NCBI RefSeq assembly: GCF_007859075.1
Contig: NZ_VOAK01000024.1
Location: forward strand, 1-64,000
Length of the DNA: 64,000 nt
From: Gemmobacter aquaticus
GTDB lineage: Bacteria; Pseudomonadota; Alphaproteobacteria; Rhodobacterales; Rhodobacteraceae
Direction: 5' to 3'
A program made the position numbers and the translations under genes. Below are positions 35,749 to 44,779 of the stretch, piece after piece (the first letter of the stretch is position 1; each line of letters opens with the position of its first letter). The notes below the pieces were generated by a model. That model did no database searches. It worked only from the letters and a program-made list of their open reading frames with translations, and was not told the origin of the DNA.

Positions 35749-36474
35749 TCAGGGAGCCTTGCCCAATGCGATCTCGACCGCGCGGGCATAGCCCATGTTG
35801 GGGTCGAACCGCCCTTCGCGCAGGAAAAGTACAGTCTGCGCGATGACCTGCGGATTGAGCATCATGAAAGTATGCGTCACCGGCAGCGTCAGATGTGCCT
35901 TCATCCCCGCAACCCTTGTCGACTCGACCGAGACCTTGCCATCATCCTTGCCCTCGATGATCGAGGAGTAGACCGGGTTGAGCGACCTGTTGCCCGCGAT
36001 CACGCCCAGCTCGAAATCCGGCAGCGGCAGCGCATTCGGCACCGATCCGTCACCGGTTCCAAGCTGGATACCTGCCGGACCGTTCAGCCATTCAAAGGCT
36101 CCGATCTGACCAAAGGCATCGACCAATTCTGATCCGTGGTTGGGCGGGGCCAGCATCACCACACGGCCCATCTGTTCCGGCTTGTGATCCTTCAACCAGA
36201 CCCGCGCAAGAATGCCTCCCATCGAATGGGTCACGAAGTGGACGGTCTGCGCGCCACATTGGGCGACCGCCTCGCCCACCTTGGGCGCAAGCACCCGGAT
36301 CGGCTCTGATGTCGAGGGGTATCCGTTGTTCACCACCTGAAAGCCCTGCACCTGCAGGGCCTTTTCCATTGCCAGAAGCGAGGTCTCGCTACGCGCGAGG
36401 CCATGCAGAAGCACGACGCAGTCAGCCTGCGCGATGCCCGCCCCCAGCAGCCAGATCAGCAACGCCCTCAACAT
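35749..36474 (-). CDS. Exported alpha/beta hydrolase (lipase-like)
   Basis: A 241-residue protein with a signal peptide ([17 protein letters not shown], then [12 protein letters not shown]). The nucleophile elbow is THSMGG; the Asp and His partners are likely in the SLNP and [10 protein letters not shown] segments. The HGLARS opening resembles small bacterial lipases and esterases with an oxyanion hole. The perfect GGAGG site selects the ATG at 36474 over the one 12 bp upstream. It is divergent from the Nudix gene. Confidence 0.85.
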   Translation of the reverse strand: MLRALLIWLLGAGIAQADCVVLLHGLARSETSLLAMEKALQVQGFQVVNNGYPSTSEPIRVLAPKVGEAVAQCGAQTVHFVTHSMGGILARVWLKDHKPEQMGRVVMLAPPNHGSELVDAFGQIGAFEWLNGPAGIQLGTGDGSVPNALPLPDFELGVIAGNRSLNPVYSSIIEGKDDGKVSVESTRVAGMKAHLTLPVTHTFMMLNPQVIAQTVLFLREGRFDPNMGYARAVEIALGKAP

Positions 36475-36551
36475 CGATACCTCCATGAAGGCGCAGGCCC
36501 CATCGATCCGCAGGATGGACAAACCGCCCACCATCGGCAACCCTCTGACGC

Positions 36552-36998
36552 ATGAAAAGCATCTCTCCCCGCCTCGGCGTGCGCGGCCTGATCCTGCACG
36601 AGAACCGCCTGCTACTGGTGAATGCCTGGCCTGACGGGCTGTCGGATCTGTGGTGTGCGCCGGGCGGCGGCATGCATCGCGGCGCCTCGCTGCATGACAA
36701 TCTGATCCGCGAGATCCACGAAGAAACCGGCCTTGTCGTGACTGTGGGCGAGCCATGCCTCGTCAACGAATTCCATGACCCGAACGGAACCTTCCATCAG
36801 GTGGATATCTTCTTTCGCTGTTTCATCGTGGACGGGCGCCTGGACACCAGTTGGGCTGACCCGGCAGGTGTCGTCACCGCGCGGCGCTTCTTTACCCGGG
36901 CAGAAATGACCGGCATTCGGTATAAACCCGACAGCCTGCCCGATGCAGCATGGGATGGCAGCCTGCTCTATGACCCGCTGGAGGCGATCATCCGATGA
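36552..36998 (+). CDS. Nudix hydrolase
   Basis: A 148-residue Nudix protein. The box runs [24 protein letters not shown], with REIHEETG carrying the metal-binding glutamates. The glutamate normally in the first half (Gx5E) is an alanine here, a departure from the strict consensus. Upstream residues [17 protein letters not shown] are normal for the fold. The substrate is unknown. It is coupled by ATGA to the acetyltransferase gene that follows. Confidence 0.88.
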   Translation: MKSISPRLGVRGLILHENRLLLVNAWPDGLSDLWCAPGGGMHRGASLHDNLIREIHEETGLVVTVGEPCLVNEFHDPNGTFHQVDIFFRCFIVDGRLDTSWADPAGVVTARRFFTRAEMTGIRYKPDSLPDAAWDGSLLYDPLEAIIR

Positions 36999-37483
36999 TC
37001 CGTGAGCTTGATCCCATGACTGACCTGCCCGCCGTCGAGGCGCTTTTTCACGCGGCCGCCGACTATGTCGATCTGGAAACCGGCTTGCCGGTCGATGGAT
37101 CGCAGGCACGCGAGTTCTTTACCGATGCACCTCCGGGCATCGATCCCGCAAGCAGCCTGCGACTTGGGATGTTCGAGGGCGAGAGACTTGTGGGCAAGGT
37201 TGATCTCGCCTTCGGCTACCCTGAACCGCAGGATGCCTATGTCGGGCTGATGATCTTTGACCCTGCAGCCCGAGGGCGCGGCAACGGGGCGCGGCTTCTG
37301 CGCGACGTCGAGGCGCGTGCGCGCGCGCGCGGCGCGACTCGCCTGCTGATCGCGGCGCTTGGGGCCAACGAGAAGGGTCGCGCCTTCTGGATGCGCGAGG
37401 GCTTTGTTCCCGACCAGATCTTCCCCGATCGGGACTATGGCAACCGGCGGCATGACGTCCACAGGATGGTCAAACCGCTGTGA
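36995..37483 (+). CDS. GNAT family N-acetyltransferase
   Basis: A 162-residue GNAT protein. The acetyl-CoA loop is visible as MIFDPAARGRGNGARLLRDVEARARARGATRLLIAAL, with the R/Q-x-x-G-x-G/A motif, followed by NEKGRAFWMREGF. The acceptor is not known. It overlaps the Nudix gene by 4 bp, so the two may act on related substrates, but that is weak evidence. Confidence 0.87.
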   Translation: MIRELDPMTDLPAVEALFHAAADYVDLETGLPVDGSQAREFFTDAPPGIDPASSLRLGMFEGERLVGKVDLAFGYPEPQDAYVGLMIFDPAARGRGNGARLLRDVEARARARGATRLLIAALGANEKGRAFWMREGFVPDQIFPDRDYGNRRHDVHRMVKPL

Positions 37484-37487
37484 CGCG

Positions 37488-39092
37488 CTAGCCCGCGCTG
37501 GCCAAGGCGCTCGCGCGGCTCCATGCCCAACCACAGGGCGCAAGCGTCAGCTTGCCCGCCTTCAGCGCGGCACCCGAAGATGGCCCGTCAAGCGCGTCCA
37601 ACCCTTTTACCGGCACCGTGACCGCAGTGTCGGACAGGTTGAATACGCACAGCACCGACGTCGCGCCGGCATCGCGCCGGAAGGCCAGCACCGGCGGCGT
37701 CACGTCAAAGAACGTGCTGCGGCCGTCCAGCAGAGCCGAGGTCTTGCGCCAGGCCAGCAGGGACCGATAGGCCTCCAGCACCGATCCCGGCACCTCTTGC
37801 GCGGCAACATTGCGCGCCAGTTGCGGTGCCTTGACAGGCAACCAGGGGGTGCCCGTGGTGAACCCGCCTTGTGCGCTCGCATCCCAGACCATCGGGGTGC
37901 GACATCCGTCGCGGCCCTTGTAGTCGGGCCAGAAGCGGATACCCGGCGGATCGGTCAGTTCGTGGTACTCGATGTCGGTCTCGGTCTGGCCAAGTTCTTC
38001 CCCCTGATAGAGGCAGATCGTCCCCTCAAAGGCCAGAAGCATCGCCGCGGCGAGTTTCGCCACATCATCCTGCGGCCCGAACTTTTCCCACCGGGTCACA
38101 TGGCGGATCACGTCGTGATTGGAAAAGGCCCACATCGGGCAGCTGTCCGGGGCCGCCGTAAAGAACCCCTCGATCCGGCTGCGGAAATGCTCGGGCGTGA
38201 ACTTCGGCCCCAGCATGTCAAAACTGTAGGCCATGTGCAGGCGTTTTCCGCTGGTATACTCCTCCATCACCTTCAGCGCGCGGCGCGGGCCTTCGCCCAC
38301 CTCGCCGACCATGGTGCGGTCGTCGAATTCGTCCAGAAGTGCCCGCATGCGTTCGAGGAATGGCAGGTTCTCGGGCCGGCACTTGGAATATTCGTGGTCC
38401 TGCATCTCATAGGGATTGACGGCAGGCTCGTTCTCCTCGCGAAGCTCAGGCCCGTTGTCGCGCAGTCGCGCGTCGTGGAAATAGAAGTTCACCGTATCCA
38501 GTCGGAAGCCATCCACCCCGCGCTCAAGCCAGAAGCGCATCGTGCCCAAGAGCCAGTCCTGCACGTCCGGGTTATGAAAGTTGAAGTCCGGCTGGCTGGC
38601 CAGAAAGTTGTGCAGGTAATACTGGCGACGGCGCGAATCCCATTCCCAGGCGCTGCCGCCAAAGACAGAGACCCAGTTGTTCGGCGGGCTGCCATCGGGC
38701 TTGGCATCGGCCCAGACATACCAGTCGGCCTTGGGGTTCTTGCGGCTTTTCCGGCTTTCGATGAAATACGGGTGCTGGTCGGAGGAATGGCTCAGCACCT
38801 GGTCGATGATCACCTTGAGGCCAAGCTCATGCGCGCGGGTGACGAGGGCGTCAAAATCCGCAAGCGTGCCGAACAGCGGGTCGATGTCGCAGTAATCCGA
38901 GACGTCATACCCCATGTCGGCCATCGGACTGGTAAAGACAGGCGACAGCCAGATCGCATCCACGCCAAGCGAGGCGACATGATCAAGTCGCGCAATGATG
39001 CCCTTCAGATCGCCGATCCCGTCCCCGTCGCTGTCCTGAAACGAGCGGGGGTAGATCTGATAGACCACCGCGCCGCGCCACCAATCGCTCAT
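37488..39092 (-). CDS. Alpha-glucosidase (GH13)
   Basis: A 534-residue cytoplasmic GH13 enzyme of the oligo-1,6-glucosidase/sucrase-like group, hydrolysing short alpha-glucosides. It opens WWRGAVVYQIYPRSFQDSDGDGIGDLKGI. The nucleophile Asp199 is in DGFRLDTVNFY, the acid/base Glu264 in MVGEVGEG and the stabiliser Asp327 in FSNHDVIRH. The C-terminal domain is short. The start at 39092 is chosen because it opens the family block; upstream codons have no ribosome site. No sugar transporter is adjacent; two MFS genes diverge from it. Confidence 0.93.
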   Translation of the reverse strand: MSDWWRGAVVYQIYPRSFQDSDGDGIGDLKGIIARLDHVASLGVDAIWLSPVFTSPMADMGYDVSDYCDIDPLFGTLADFDALVTRAHELGLKVIIDQVLSHSSDQHPYFIESRKSRKNPKADWYVWADAKPDGSPPNNWVSVFGGSAWEWDSRRRQYYLHNFLASQPDFNFHNPDVQDWLLGTMRFWLERGVDGFRLDTVNFYFHDARLRDNGPELREENEPAVNPYEMQDHEYSKCRPENLPFLERMRALLDEFDDRTMVGEVGEGPRRALKVMEEYTSGKRLHMAYSFDMLGPKFTPEHFRSRIEGFFTAAPDSCPMWAFSNHDVIRHVTRWEKFGPQDDVAKLAAAMLLAFEGTICLYQGEELGQTETDIEYHELTDPPGIRFWPDYKGRDGCRTPMVWDASAQGGFTTGTPWLPVKAPQLARNVAAQEVPGSVLEAYRSLLAWRKTSALLDGRSTFFDVTPPVLAFRRDAGATSVLCVFNLSDTAVTVPVKGLDALDGPSSGAALKAGKLTLAPCGWAWSRASALASAG

Positions 39093-39219
39093 GCCTGCCT
39101 CCAATTCGTTTGCGCTACCATCGCGCGGCTGCAAATCCGCTGCAAGCGCCGTTTCACACCGGTTTGGATCGCGCCACCAACCGGGCAGACAGCCCCCAGA
39201 GTTGCATCAAAATTGATCA

Positions 39220-39234
39220 TTGTATGGATCACAA
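39220..39234. promoter_or_regulatory. Candidate operator between alpha-glucosidase and MFS genes
   Basis: TTGT-ATGGATC-ACAA at 39220-39234 is an interrupted palindrome in the 202-bp divergent region, near the centre. Such TTGT/ACAA sites are common for GntR-type regulators. No regulator gene is adjacent, so the binding protein is unknown. Confidence 0.35.
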
Positions 39235-39294
39235 AAATCAAATTGACCCCGCCGCACCGTCGCCGCACCTTTCGCCGGTCAGCAGGAGCGCGCC

Positions 39295-40530
39295 ATGACC
39301 CAAGCCAGACTGTTCACACCCGTTCTGATTGCGGGATGTGCGATCCTGCTTCTGAACTTTGCCCTCAGGGCAAGCTTCGGGGTATTCCAGCTGCCAATCG
39401 CCGAGGAATTCGGCTGGCCGCGGGCCGAGTTTTCGCTGGCCATCGCCATCCAGAACCTTGCCTGGGGGATCGGGCAGCCGCTGTTCGGCGCCGTGGCCGA
39501 GCGTTTTGGCGACCGCAAGGCCATCGTGCTGGGGGCGCTGATGTACGCGGCGGGGCTTTTCATGACCGCCTGGGCCACGACGCCTGCGCAGATGCAACTG
39601 CTTGAGGTGATCGTGGGCTTCGGCATCGCGGGCACCGGTTTCGGCGTCGTGCTTGCGGTGGTGGGCCGCGCAAGCTCGGCCGAGAACCGGTCGCTGGCGC
39701 TTGGCATCGCAACGGCCGCAGGCTCGGCCGGTCAGGTTGTCGGCGCGCCTTTGGCCGAGTTTCTGCTGCAGAGCTTCAGCTGGCAGGAAGTGTTCATGAT
39801 CTTTGCCGGGATTATCCTCTGCTCGCTGCTGGCCCTGCCCTTCCTGCGCTCTCCGCAGATGGCAAGCCGGGCAGAGCTTGAGGAAAGCCTGGGCGAGGTG
39901 CTGAAAAAGGCCTTCAGCGACCCATCCTATATCATGATCTTTCTGGGCTTCTTTTCCTGCGGCTATCAGTTGGCCTTCATCACCGCACACTTCCCGGCCT
40001 TCGTGACCGAGATGTGCGGCCCCATCGATCCGAACGGCCCGCTGGCCGCACTTGGCATCACCACAACCTCGGCGCTTGGCGCAATGTCGATCGCGGTGAT
40101 CGGACTTGCCAATATCGTGGGCACGATCTGGGCGGGCGCATTGGGCAAGAAATACACCAAAAAGTACCTGCTGGCTGGCATCTACACCGCCCGAACCATT
40201 GTGGCCGCGCTTTTCATCATGCTGCCGATGACACCGACCAGCGTGCTTCTGTTCTCACTTGCAATGGGGTCGCTGTGGCTTGCCACCGTTCCGCTGACCT
40301 CGGGACTGGTCGCGCATATCTTCGGTCTGCGCTATATGGGCACGCTCTACGGATTTGTGTTCCTGTCGCACCAGATCGGCGGCTTTCTCGGCGTCTGGCT
40401 GGGTGGCAAGATGTATGACATCACCGGCGACTACACGATGGTCTGGTGGATCGGGGTGGGCGTCGGGGCCTTTTCAGCGCTGGTGCACCTGCCGATCCGA
40501 GAGGCGCCCTGGACTGCAAAGGCCGCCTGA
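39295..40530 (+). CDS. MFS transporter (oxalate/formate or monocarboxylate antiporter-like)
   Basis: A 411-residue permease with 12 predicted membrane segments. LNFALRASFGVFQLPIAEEFGWPRAEFSLAIAIQNLAWGIGQPLFGAVAERFGDRK is the classical OFA/MCT-type first half, with the MFS loop between helices 2 and 3. The substrate is probably a monocarboxylate or dicarboxylate. Its stop overlaps the ATG of the next MFS gene by one base, so the two are translated together. GCAGGAG precedes the start. Confidence 0.88.
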   Translation: MTQARLFTPVLIAGCAILLLNFALRASFGVFQLPIAEEFGWPRAEFSLAIAIQNLAWGIGQPLFGAVAERFGDRKAIVLGALMYAAGLFMTAWATTPAQMQLLEVIVGFGIAGTGFGVVLAVVGRASSAENRSLALGIATAAGSAGQVVGAPLAEFLLQSFSWQEVFMIFAGIILCSLLALPFLRSPQMASRAELEESLGEVLKKAFSDPSYIMIFLGFFSCGYQLAFITAHFPAFVTEMCGPIDPNGPLAALGITTTSALGAMSIAVIGLANIVGTIWAGALGKKYTKKYLLAGIYTARTIVAALFIMLPMTPTSVLLFSLAMGSLWLATVPLTSGLVAHIFGLRYMGTLYGFVFLSHQIGGFLGVWLGGKMYDITGDYTMVWWIGVGVGAFSALVHLPIREAPWTAKAA

Positions 40531-41699
40531 TGCGCATTGGAATTGCCTGCCTGTTTGCAGCCTATGTGCTGAGCCAGTTCTATCGTGCTTTTCTGGCCGT
40601 GCTCTCGCCCGTGCTGAAGCAGGAAATCGGCGTTGCGGCCGCGGATCTCGCGGCAGCCTCAGGCCTGTGGTTTCTGGCCTTTGCAGCGATGCAGATACCC
40701 GTCGGTGCCGCCCTTGACCGCGTGGGCCCCCGCCTGACCGCTGCAGCGCTGCTGATGGTCGGCGCTCTTGGCGCGGCGGTCTTTGCGCTGGCGGGCGGTC
40801 CCTTCGGCATCAAGCTTGCCATGGTGCTGATCGGCATCGGCTGCTCGCCCGTGCTGATGGCTGGCTATTTCATCTTTGCCCGCAGCTTTGCGCCTGCGGT
40901 TTTCGGAACGCTAGCCGGGGCGATGGTCGGCATCGGCAATCTGGGCAACATCGGCTCCTCCCTGCCGCTGACGGCGGCGGTCGATGCCTTTGGCTGGCGC
41001 CCGACGGTCTGGGGGCTGGCCGCCATTACCGCCTTGATCGCCACGTTGATCGCGGTTCTGGTCCGCGACCCGCCACGGGTGGAACACACGCAGCGCGGCT
41101 CTTTGCTCGATCTTCTGCGCCTGCGGTCGCTTTGGCCGATCTTCGTGATGATGGCGCTGTGCTATGCCCCTGTCGCGGCCGTGCGTGGGTTGTGGGTCGG
41201 CCCCTATTACGCCGATGTCTTTGGCGCGACTGCCGATCAGATCGGGCAGGTCACGCTGATGATGGGCCTTGCCATGGTGGCGGGCAGCTTTGCCTATGGC
41301 CCGATGGAGCGCCTTTTGCGCAGCCGCAAACGCCTGATCCTTACGGGCAATGCGGTGGTTCTTGCTACGCTTCTGCTGCTGTGGGCGATGCCGCTGGCGG
41401 GTGGTTGGGTCACCGTGGCGCTCCTGGTGCTGTTCGGCTTTGCGGGATCGTCCTTCCCGATGGTGATTGCCCATGGCCGGGCCTTCCTGCCCGCACATCT
41501 GGTGGGGCGCGGGGTGACGCTGCTGAACCTTTTTGGCATTGGATCGGTGGGCGTGCTGCAGTTCGTGACGGGCCGCCTGCATGCTTCTACCCCGACCCCT
41601 CCGGCCGAGGCGCCCTATGCCGCGATCTTTCTGCTGCTGGCCATCACGCTGGCCGTGGCACTCGCGATCTATGCGACCTCGCGGGACCGCACCGACTAG
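40530..41699 (+). CDS. MFS transporter
   Basis: A 389-residue permease with 12 predicted helices. SQFYRAFLAVLSPVLKQEIGVAAADLAAASGLWFLAFAAMQIPVGAALDRVGPR at the N-terminus shows the MFS signature between helices 2 and 3. I cannot assign a substrate. It is coupled to the upstream MFS gene by TGATG and followed at about 90 bp by the surface-polysaccharide genes. Confidence 0.87.
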   Translation: MRIGIACLFAAYVLSQFYRAFLAVLSPVLKQEIGVAAADLAAASGLWFLAFAAMQIPVGAALDRVGPRLTAAALLMVGALGAAVFALAGGPFGIKLAMVLIGIGCSPVLMAGYFIFARSFAPAVFGTLAGAMVGIGNLGNIGSSLPLTAAVDAFGWRPTVWGLAAITALIATLIAVLVRDPPRVEHTQRGSLLDLLRLRSLWPIFVMMALCYAPVAAVRGLWVGPYYADVFGATADQIGQVTLMMGLAMVAGSFAYGPMERLLRSRKRLILTGNAVVLATLLLLWAMPLAGGWVTVALLVLFGFAGSSFPMVIAHGRAFLPAHLVGRGVTLLNLFGIGSVGVLQFVTGRLHASTPTPPAEAPYAAIFLLLAITLAVALAIYATSRDRTD

Positions 41700-41789
41700 C
41701 GCAGACCAGCGATCCGGGCTTTCCCTTTCCCCCCGTTGGCCATACCTTCGGGCCTCTGGCACTTCCTGCCGAACGGCCCCGCTGAACCG

Positions 41790-42896
41790 ATGATCGTATT
41801 TCCAGCCGAATATGACGCCCGCAAAGAGGCGATCTTTGCCGCGCTCGCGCAGGCCGAGGGGCAAGCACGGCGTTTGCGCGTCATCCCGCTCAGCTTTCGC
41901 GACTGGCCCGAGACGTCGGCGCGTGTCGAGGCGGCGCTTGTGCGCGCAAAACGCCAACCAAAGGGGGCCGTCTCTCGCTGGCTGAAACGGCAGCTGATCC
42001 GCGGGCAATACAACTGGTCGCGGCGGCACTTCGGGCAGAACCCAAACCAGATCGCCGTGGCATGGAATGGGCTGACCGGATCAAGGATGGCCTTCATTCA
42101 AGGCGCAAAGGATGCAGGCGCACCGACGCTTTATGCCGAACTTGCCCCCCTGCCCGGACGCATCACGCTCGATCCAACGGGGGTCAACGCCGAAGGCTCG
42201 GTCCCGCAGGACCCGGAGGTCTTTCGCGCCTATGCCGCAACGGTCGAGACGGGCGACTGGCGGCAGATTGCGGCGGGGCTTTCCGCCCGCGCTTCACGCC
42301 GGGCCGATGTCGGCCAGGGCGGCGGCAGCCTGCCTGAAACGCCCTTCCTGTTCTGCCCGCTTCAGGTTCCCGATGACAGTCAGGTGACGCTGTTTTCCGG
42401 CTGGTGCGGCGGCATGGCAGGCTTTCTTGCGGCCCTGCAGCAAGCGGCACGGCACTTGCCGGAAGGATGGCATCTGCGGCTGAAGGAACACCCCTCGGCC
42501 AAGCAATCACTGGCCCCGCTGATCGGCCCGCTGCTGGCAGATGGGCGCGTGGTGCTGGACAACGCGACCGACAGTTTCGCGCAGGTCGCCGCATCGCAAG
42601 GGGTGGTGACGCTGAACTCCTCGATGGGATTGCAGGCGTTCTTTCACGACAAACCGGTGATCACGCTGGGCCGCGCCTTCTTCAATCTGGTGGGCCTTGT
42701 GCATCATGCCGAAAGCCAGCAGGGGCTGAATGCGCTTTTCGCGGCACCCGAAGCCCTGAGCTATGACGCGGCACTGCGCGCGGCTTTCCTGACCTGGCTT
42801 GACCGTGAATACTATGTCCGCTTCGACTGGCCGGGCGGCACCGCGGATACCGATGCCTTCCGGGCGCGGCTGACTGCTGCAAGGATGCGCCGATGA
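41790..42896 (+). CDS. Capsule polysaccharide export/biosynthesis protein-like (KpsS/LipB family)
   Basis: A 368-residue protein resembling the capsule-synthesis family that includes KpsS. Its C-terminal half carries GWHLRLKEHPSAKQSLAPLIGPL, VVTLNSSMGLQAFFHDKPVITLG and LVGLVHHAESQQGLNALFA, recognisable from KpsS/KpsC-type Kdo-transferring proteins. The ATG at 41790 opens the protein; TTG at 41736 is an alternative. It is linked to the GT29-like gene by a 4-bp overlap. This suggests synthesis or capping of a Kdo- or sialic-acid-containing surface glycan. Confidence 0.7.
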   Translation: MIVFPAEYDARKEAIFAALAQAEGQARRLRVIPLSFRDWPETSARVEAALVRAKRQPKGAVSRWLKRQLIRGQYNWSRRHFGQNPNQIAVAWNGLTGSRMAFIQGAKDAGAPTLYAELAPLPGRITLDPTGVNAEGSVPQDPEVFRAYAATVETGDWRQIAAGLSARASRRADVGQGGGSLPETPFLFCPLQVPDDSQVTLFSGWCGGMAGFLAALQQAARHLPEGWHLRLKEHPSAKQSLAPLIGPLLADGRVVLDNATDSFAQVAASQGVVTLNSSMGLQAFFHDKPVITLGRAFFNLVGLVHHAESQQGLNALFAAPEALSYDAALRAAFLTWLDREYYVRFDWPGGTADTDAFRARLTAARMRR

Positions 42897-43510
42897 ACCG
42901 CCTGCAGTATCTGTTCGCCAAATGGCGCGGCGATGAAGCCGCCTTCGCCGCCGCATCGGTCACCGAGGCCGAATTGCTGAAGACGATTGAGGGCAAGCAG
43001 GTGGCGCTGATCGGCAATGCCCGCGCGCTGGCCGAACAAGACTACGGGGCCGAGATCGACAGCGCCGATGTGATCATCCGCATCAATAGCGCGCCGATGC
43101 CTTCGGCCCGGTCACATGGCACCAGAACAGACTGGCTTGCGCTTGCCGTCAGGCTTTCACCTGATGAGTTCGATCGGCTGGGGCAGCCGCGCCTCTTGTG
43201 GCTGTCGCCCAAGTTCAAACGGATCAGCTGGAATGTCCTGCAGGCGCCGGGCTTCTTCCGCTATCCGCCCGCACGGTATCAACGCCTGCGCGCCGACCTC
43301 GGCACCGGCCCCACCACCGGCATCATGATGATCGATCTTCTTGCGACCTCACGCATGGCGGGCCTGCGGCTTTATGGCTTTGACTTCTTCGCCTCGCTGT
43401 CGCTGTCAGGCCCACGGACGAAGGCCGATGTCGGCCATAACTTCGATGGCGAGGCGGCATTCGTGGCCGATCTGTCAGCCCGCGACCCGCGCATCGTTCA
43501 CCGGCGTTGA
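42893..43510 (+). CDS. GT29 (sialyltransferase-like) family protein
   Basis: A 205-residue protein with two segments like the GT29 sialylmotifs: KQVALIGNARALAEQDYGAEIDSADVIIRINSAP (about 35-68) for motif L, and GPTTGIMMIDLLATSRMAGLRLYGFDFF (139-167) for motif S and its partner. Between them lie a short variable part and the final His-containing region. Bacterial GT29-like proteins are rarer than GT42/52/80 types, and transfer specificity is unknown. It overlaps the KpsS-like gene by 4 bp. Confidence 0.68.
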   Translation: MNRLQYLFAKWRGDEAAFAAASVTEAELLKTIEGKQVALIGNARALAEQDYGAEIDSADVIIRINSAPMPSARSHGTRTDWLALAVRLSPDEFDRLGQPRLLWLSPKFKRISWNVLQAPGFFRYPPARYQRLRADLGTGPTTGIMMIDLLATSRMAGLRLYGFDFFASLSLSGPRTKADVGHNFDGEAAFVADLSARDPRIVHRR

Positions 43511-43576
43511 TCGTGCTTTTCCTTGGCGCCTGTTTGCGCTAAGGGCCGAGCGTCTCTGAAGAGAAGGAGGTCCTCG

Positions 43577-44599
43577 ATGGGCTACAGAGTCGCCGTCGTC
43601 GGCGCCACGGGCAACGTGGGCAAGGAAATGCTGAACATCCTCGCGGAACGCGAGTTTCCGGTGGACGAGATTGTCGCGCTTGCATCGCGCAACTCGCTGG
43701 GCACTGAAGTCAGCTTCGGCGACAAGACTTTGAAGACCAAGGACCTGGCCGATTTCGACTTTACCGGCTGGGACATCGCCTTCTTCGCCATCGGATCGGA
43801 CGCGACCAAGGTTTACGCGCCCAAGGCCGCAAGCCAGGGCTGCGTGGTCATCGACAACTCGTCGCTCTACCGCTACGACCCCGATGTGCCGCTGGTTGTG
43901 CCGGAAGTGAACGCGGCCGCCGTTGACGGCTATACCAAGCGCAACATCATCGCAAACCCCAACTGCTCGACCGCGCAGATGGTGGTGGCGCTGAAGCCGC
44001 TGCATGACCGCGCCAAGATCAAGCGCGTGGTGGTTGCCACCTACCAGTCGGTGTCGGGCACCGGCAAGGAGGCGATGGACGAGCTGTGGAACCAGACCAA
44101 GGGCATGTTCGTGCCCGGCCAGGAAGTGGCCCCAAAGGTCTATCCCAAGCAGATCGCCTTCAACGTCATCCCGCATATCGACGTCTTCCTCGACGATGGT
44201 TCGACCAAGGAAGAATGGAAGATGGTCGCCGAGACGAAGAAGATCCTCGACAAGTCGATCAAGCTGACCGCGACCTGCGTGCGCGTGCCGGTCTTCGTCG
44301 GCCATTCCGAGGCTGTGAACGTCGAGTTCGAAGAGCCGCTCGACTGGCAGGAAGCACAAGACATCCTGCGCGAGGCGCCGGGCATCCTCGTCGTCGACAA
44401 GCGTGAAGCCGGTGGCTACATCACCCCCGTCGAGTGCGTGGGCGATTACGCAACCTATGTCAGCCGCATCCGTCAGGACTCGACCGTCGAGAATGGCATC
44501 AGCTTCTGGTGCGTGTCCGACAACCTGCGCAAGGGCGCCGCTCTGAACGCCGTGCAGATTGCCGAAGTGCTGGGAAATCGCTGCCTGAAAAAGGGCTGA
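43577..44599 (+). CDS. asd: Aspartate-semialdehyde dehydrogenase
   Basis: The 340-residue enzyme reduces aspartyl phosphate to aspartate semialdehyde, the branch point to lysine, threonine, methionine and diaminopimelate. VAVVGATGNVGKEMLNIL is the NADP-binding start, Cys130 in NPNCSTAQM is catalytic, and the conserved histidine region HSEAVNVEFEEPL follows. AAGGAGG precedes the ATG. It is a single gene with a strong hairpin after it. Its pathway partner dapB is in the same window, near 63 kb. Confidence 0.97.
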   Translation: MGYRVAVVGATGNVGKEMLNILAEREFPVDEIVALASRNSLGTEVSFGDKTLKTKDLADFDFTGWDIAFFAIGSDATKVYAPKAASQGCVVIDNSSLYRYDPDVPLVVPEVNAAAVDGYTKRNIIANPNCSTAQMVVALKPLHDRAKIKRVVVATYQSVSGTGKEAMDELWNQTKGMFVPGQEVAPKVYPKQIAFNVIPHIDVFLDDGSTKEEWKMVAETKKILDKSIKLTATCVRVPVFVGHSEAVNVEFEEPLDWQEAQDILREAPGILVVDKREAGGYITPVECVGDYATYVSRIRQDSTVENGISFWCVSDNLRKGAALNAVQIAEVLGNRCLKKG

Positions 44600-44622
44600 A
44601 GCCGCAACTATCGGCGCGAAAT

Positions 44623-44657
44623 GGCCAAGGCCCCGCCGGATGTGCGGGGCCTTGGCC
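44623..44657 (+). terminator. Hairpin after asd
   Basis: Perfect 14-base arms GGCCAAGGCCCCGC and GCGGGGCCTTGGCC around a 7-base loop, 24 bp after the asd stop. No T-run, but the stem is very stable and it lies between convergent genes. Confidence 0.7.
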
Positions 44658-44779
44658 GTTGCGGGGGCCCGCCCCCCGGAGCCACCGTCATGTCCTCAAG
44701 CGCGGATCAGGTACGGTGACCCCGGGGATTGGCCCGGAGGAGGCCGGAAGGGAGGAGGCCCTTCCGGCGGGGCATGGCC

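Noticed and set aside
37359-39605. Long plus-strand open frame opposite the alpha-glucosidase
   Set aside because: GH13 catalytic motifs are on the minus strand; the plus frame is Arg-, Pro- and His-rich without domains.
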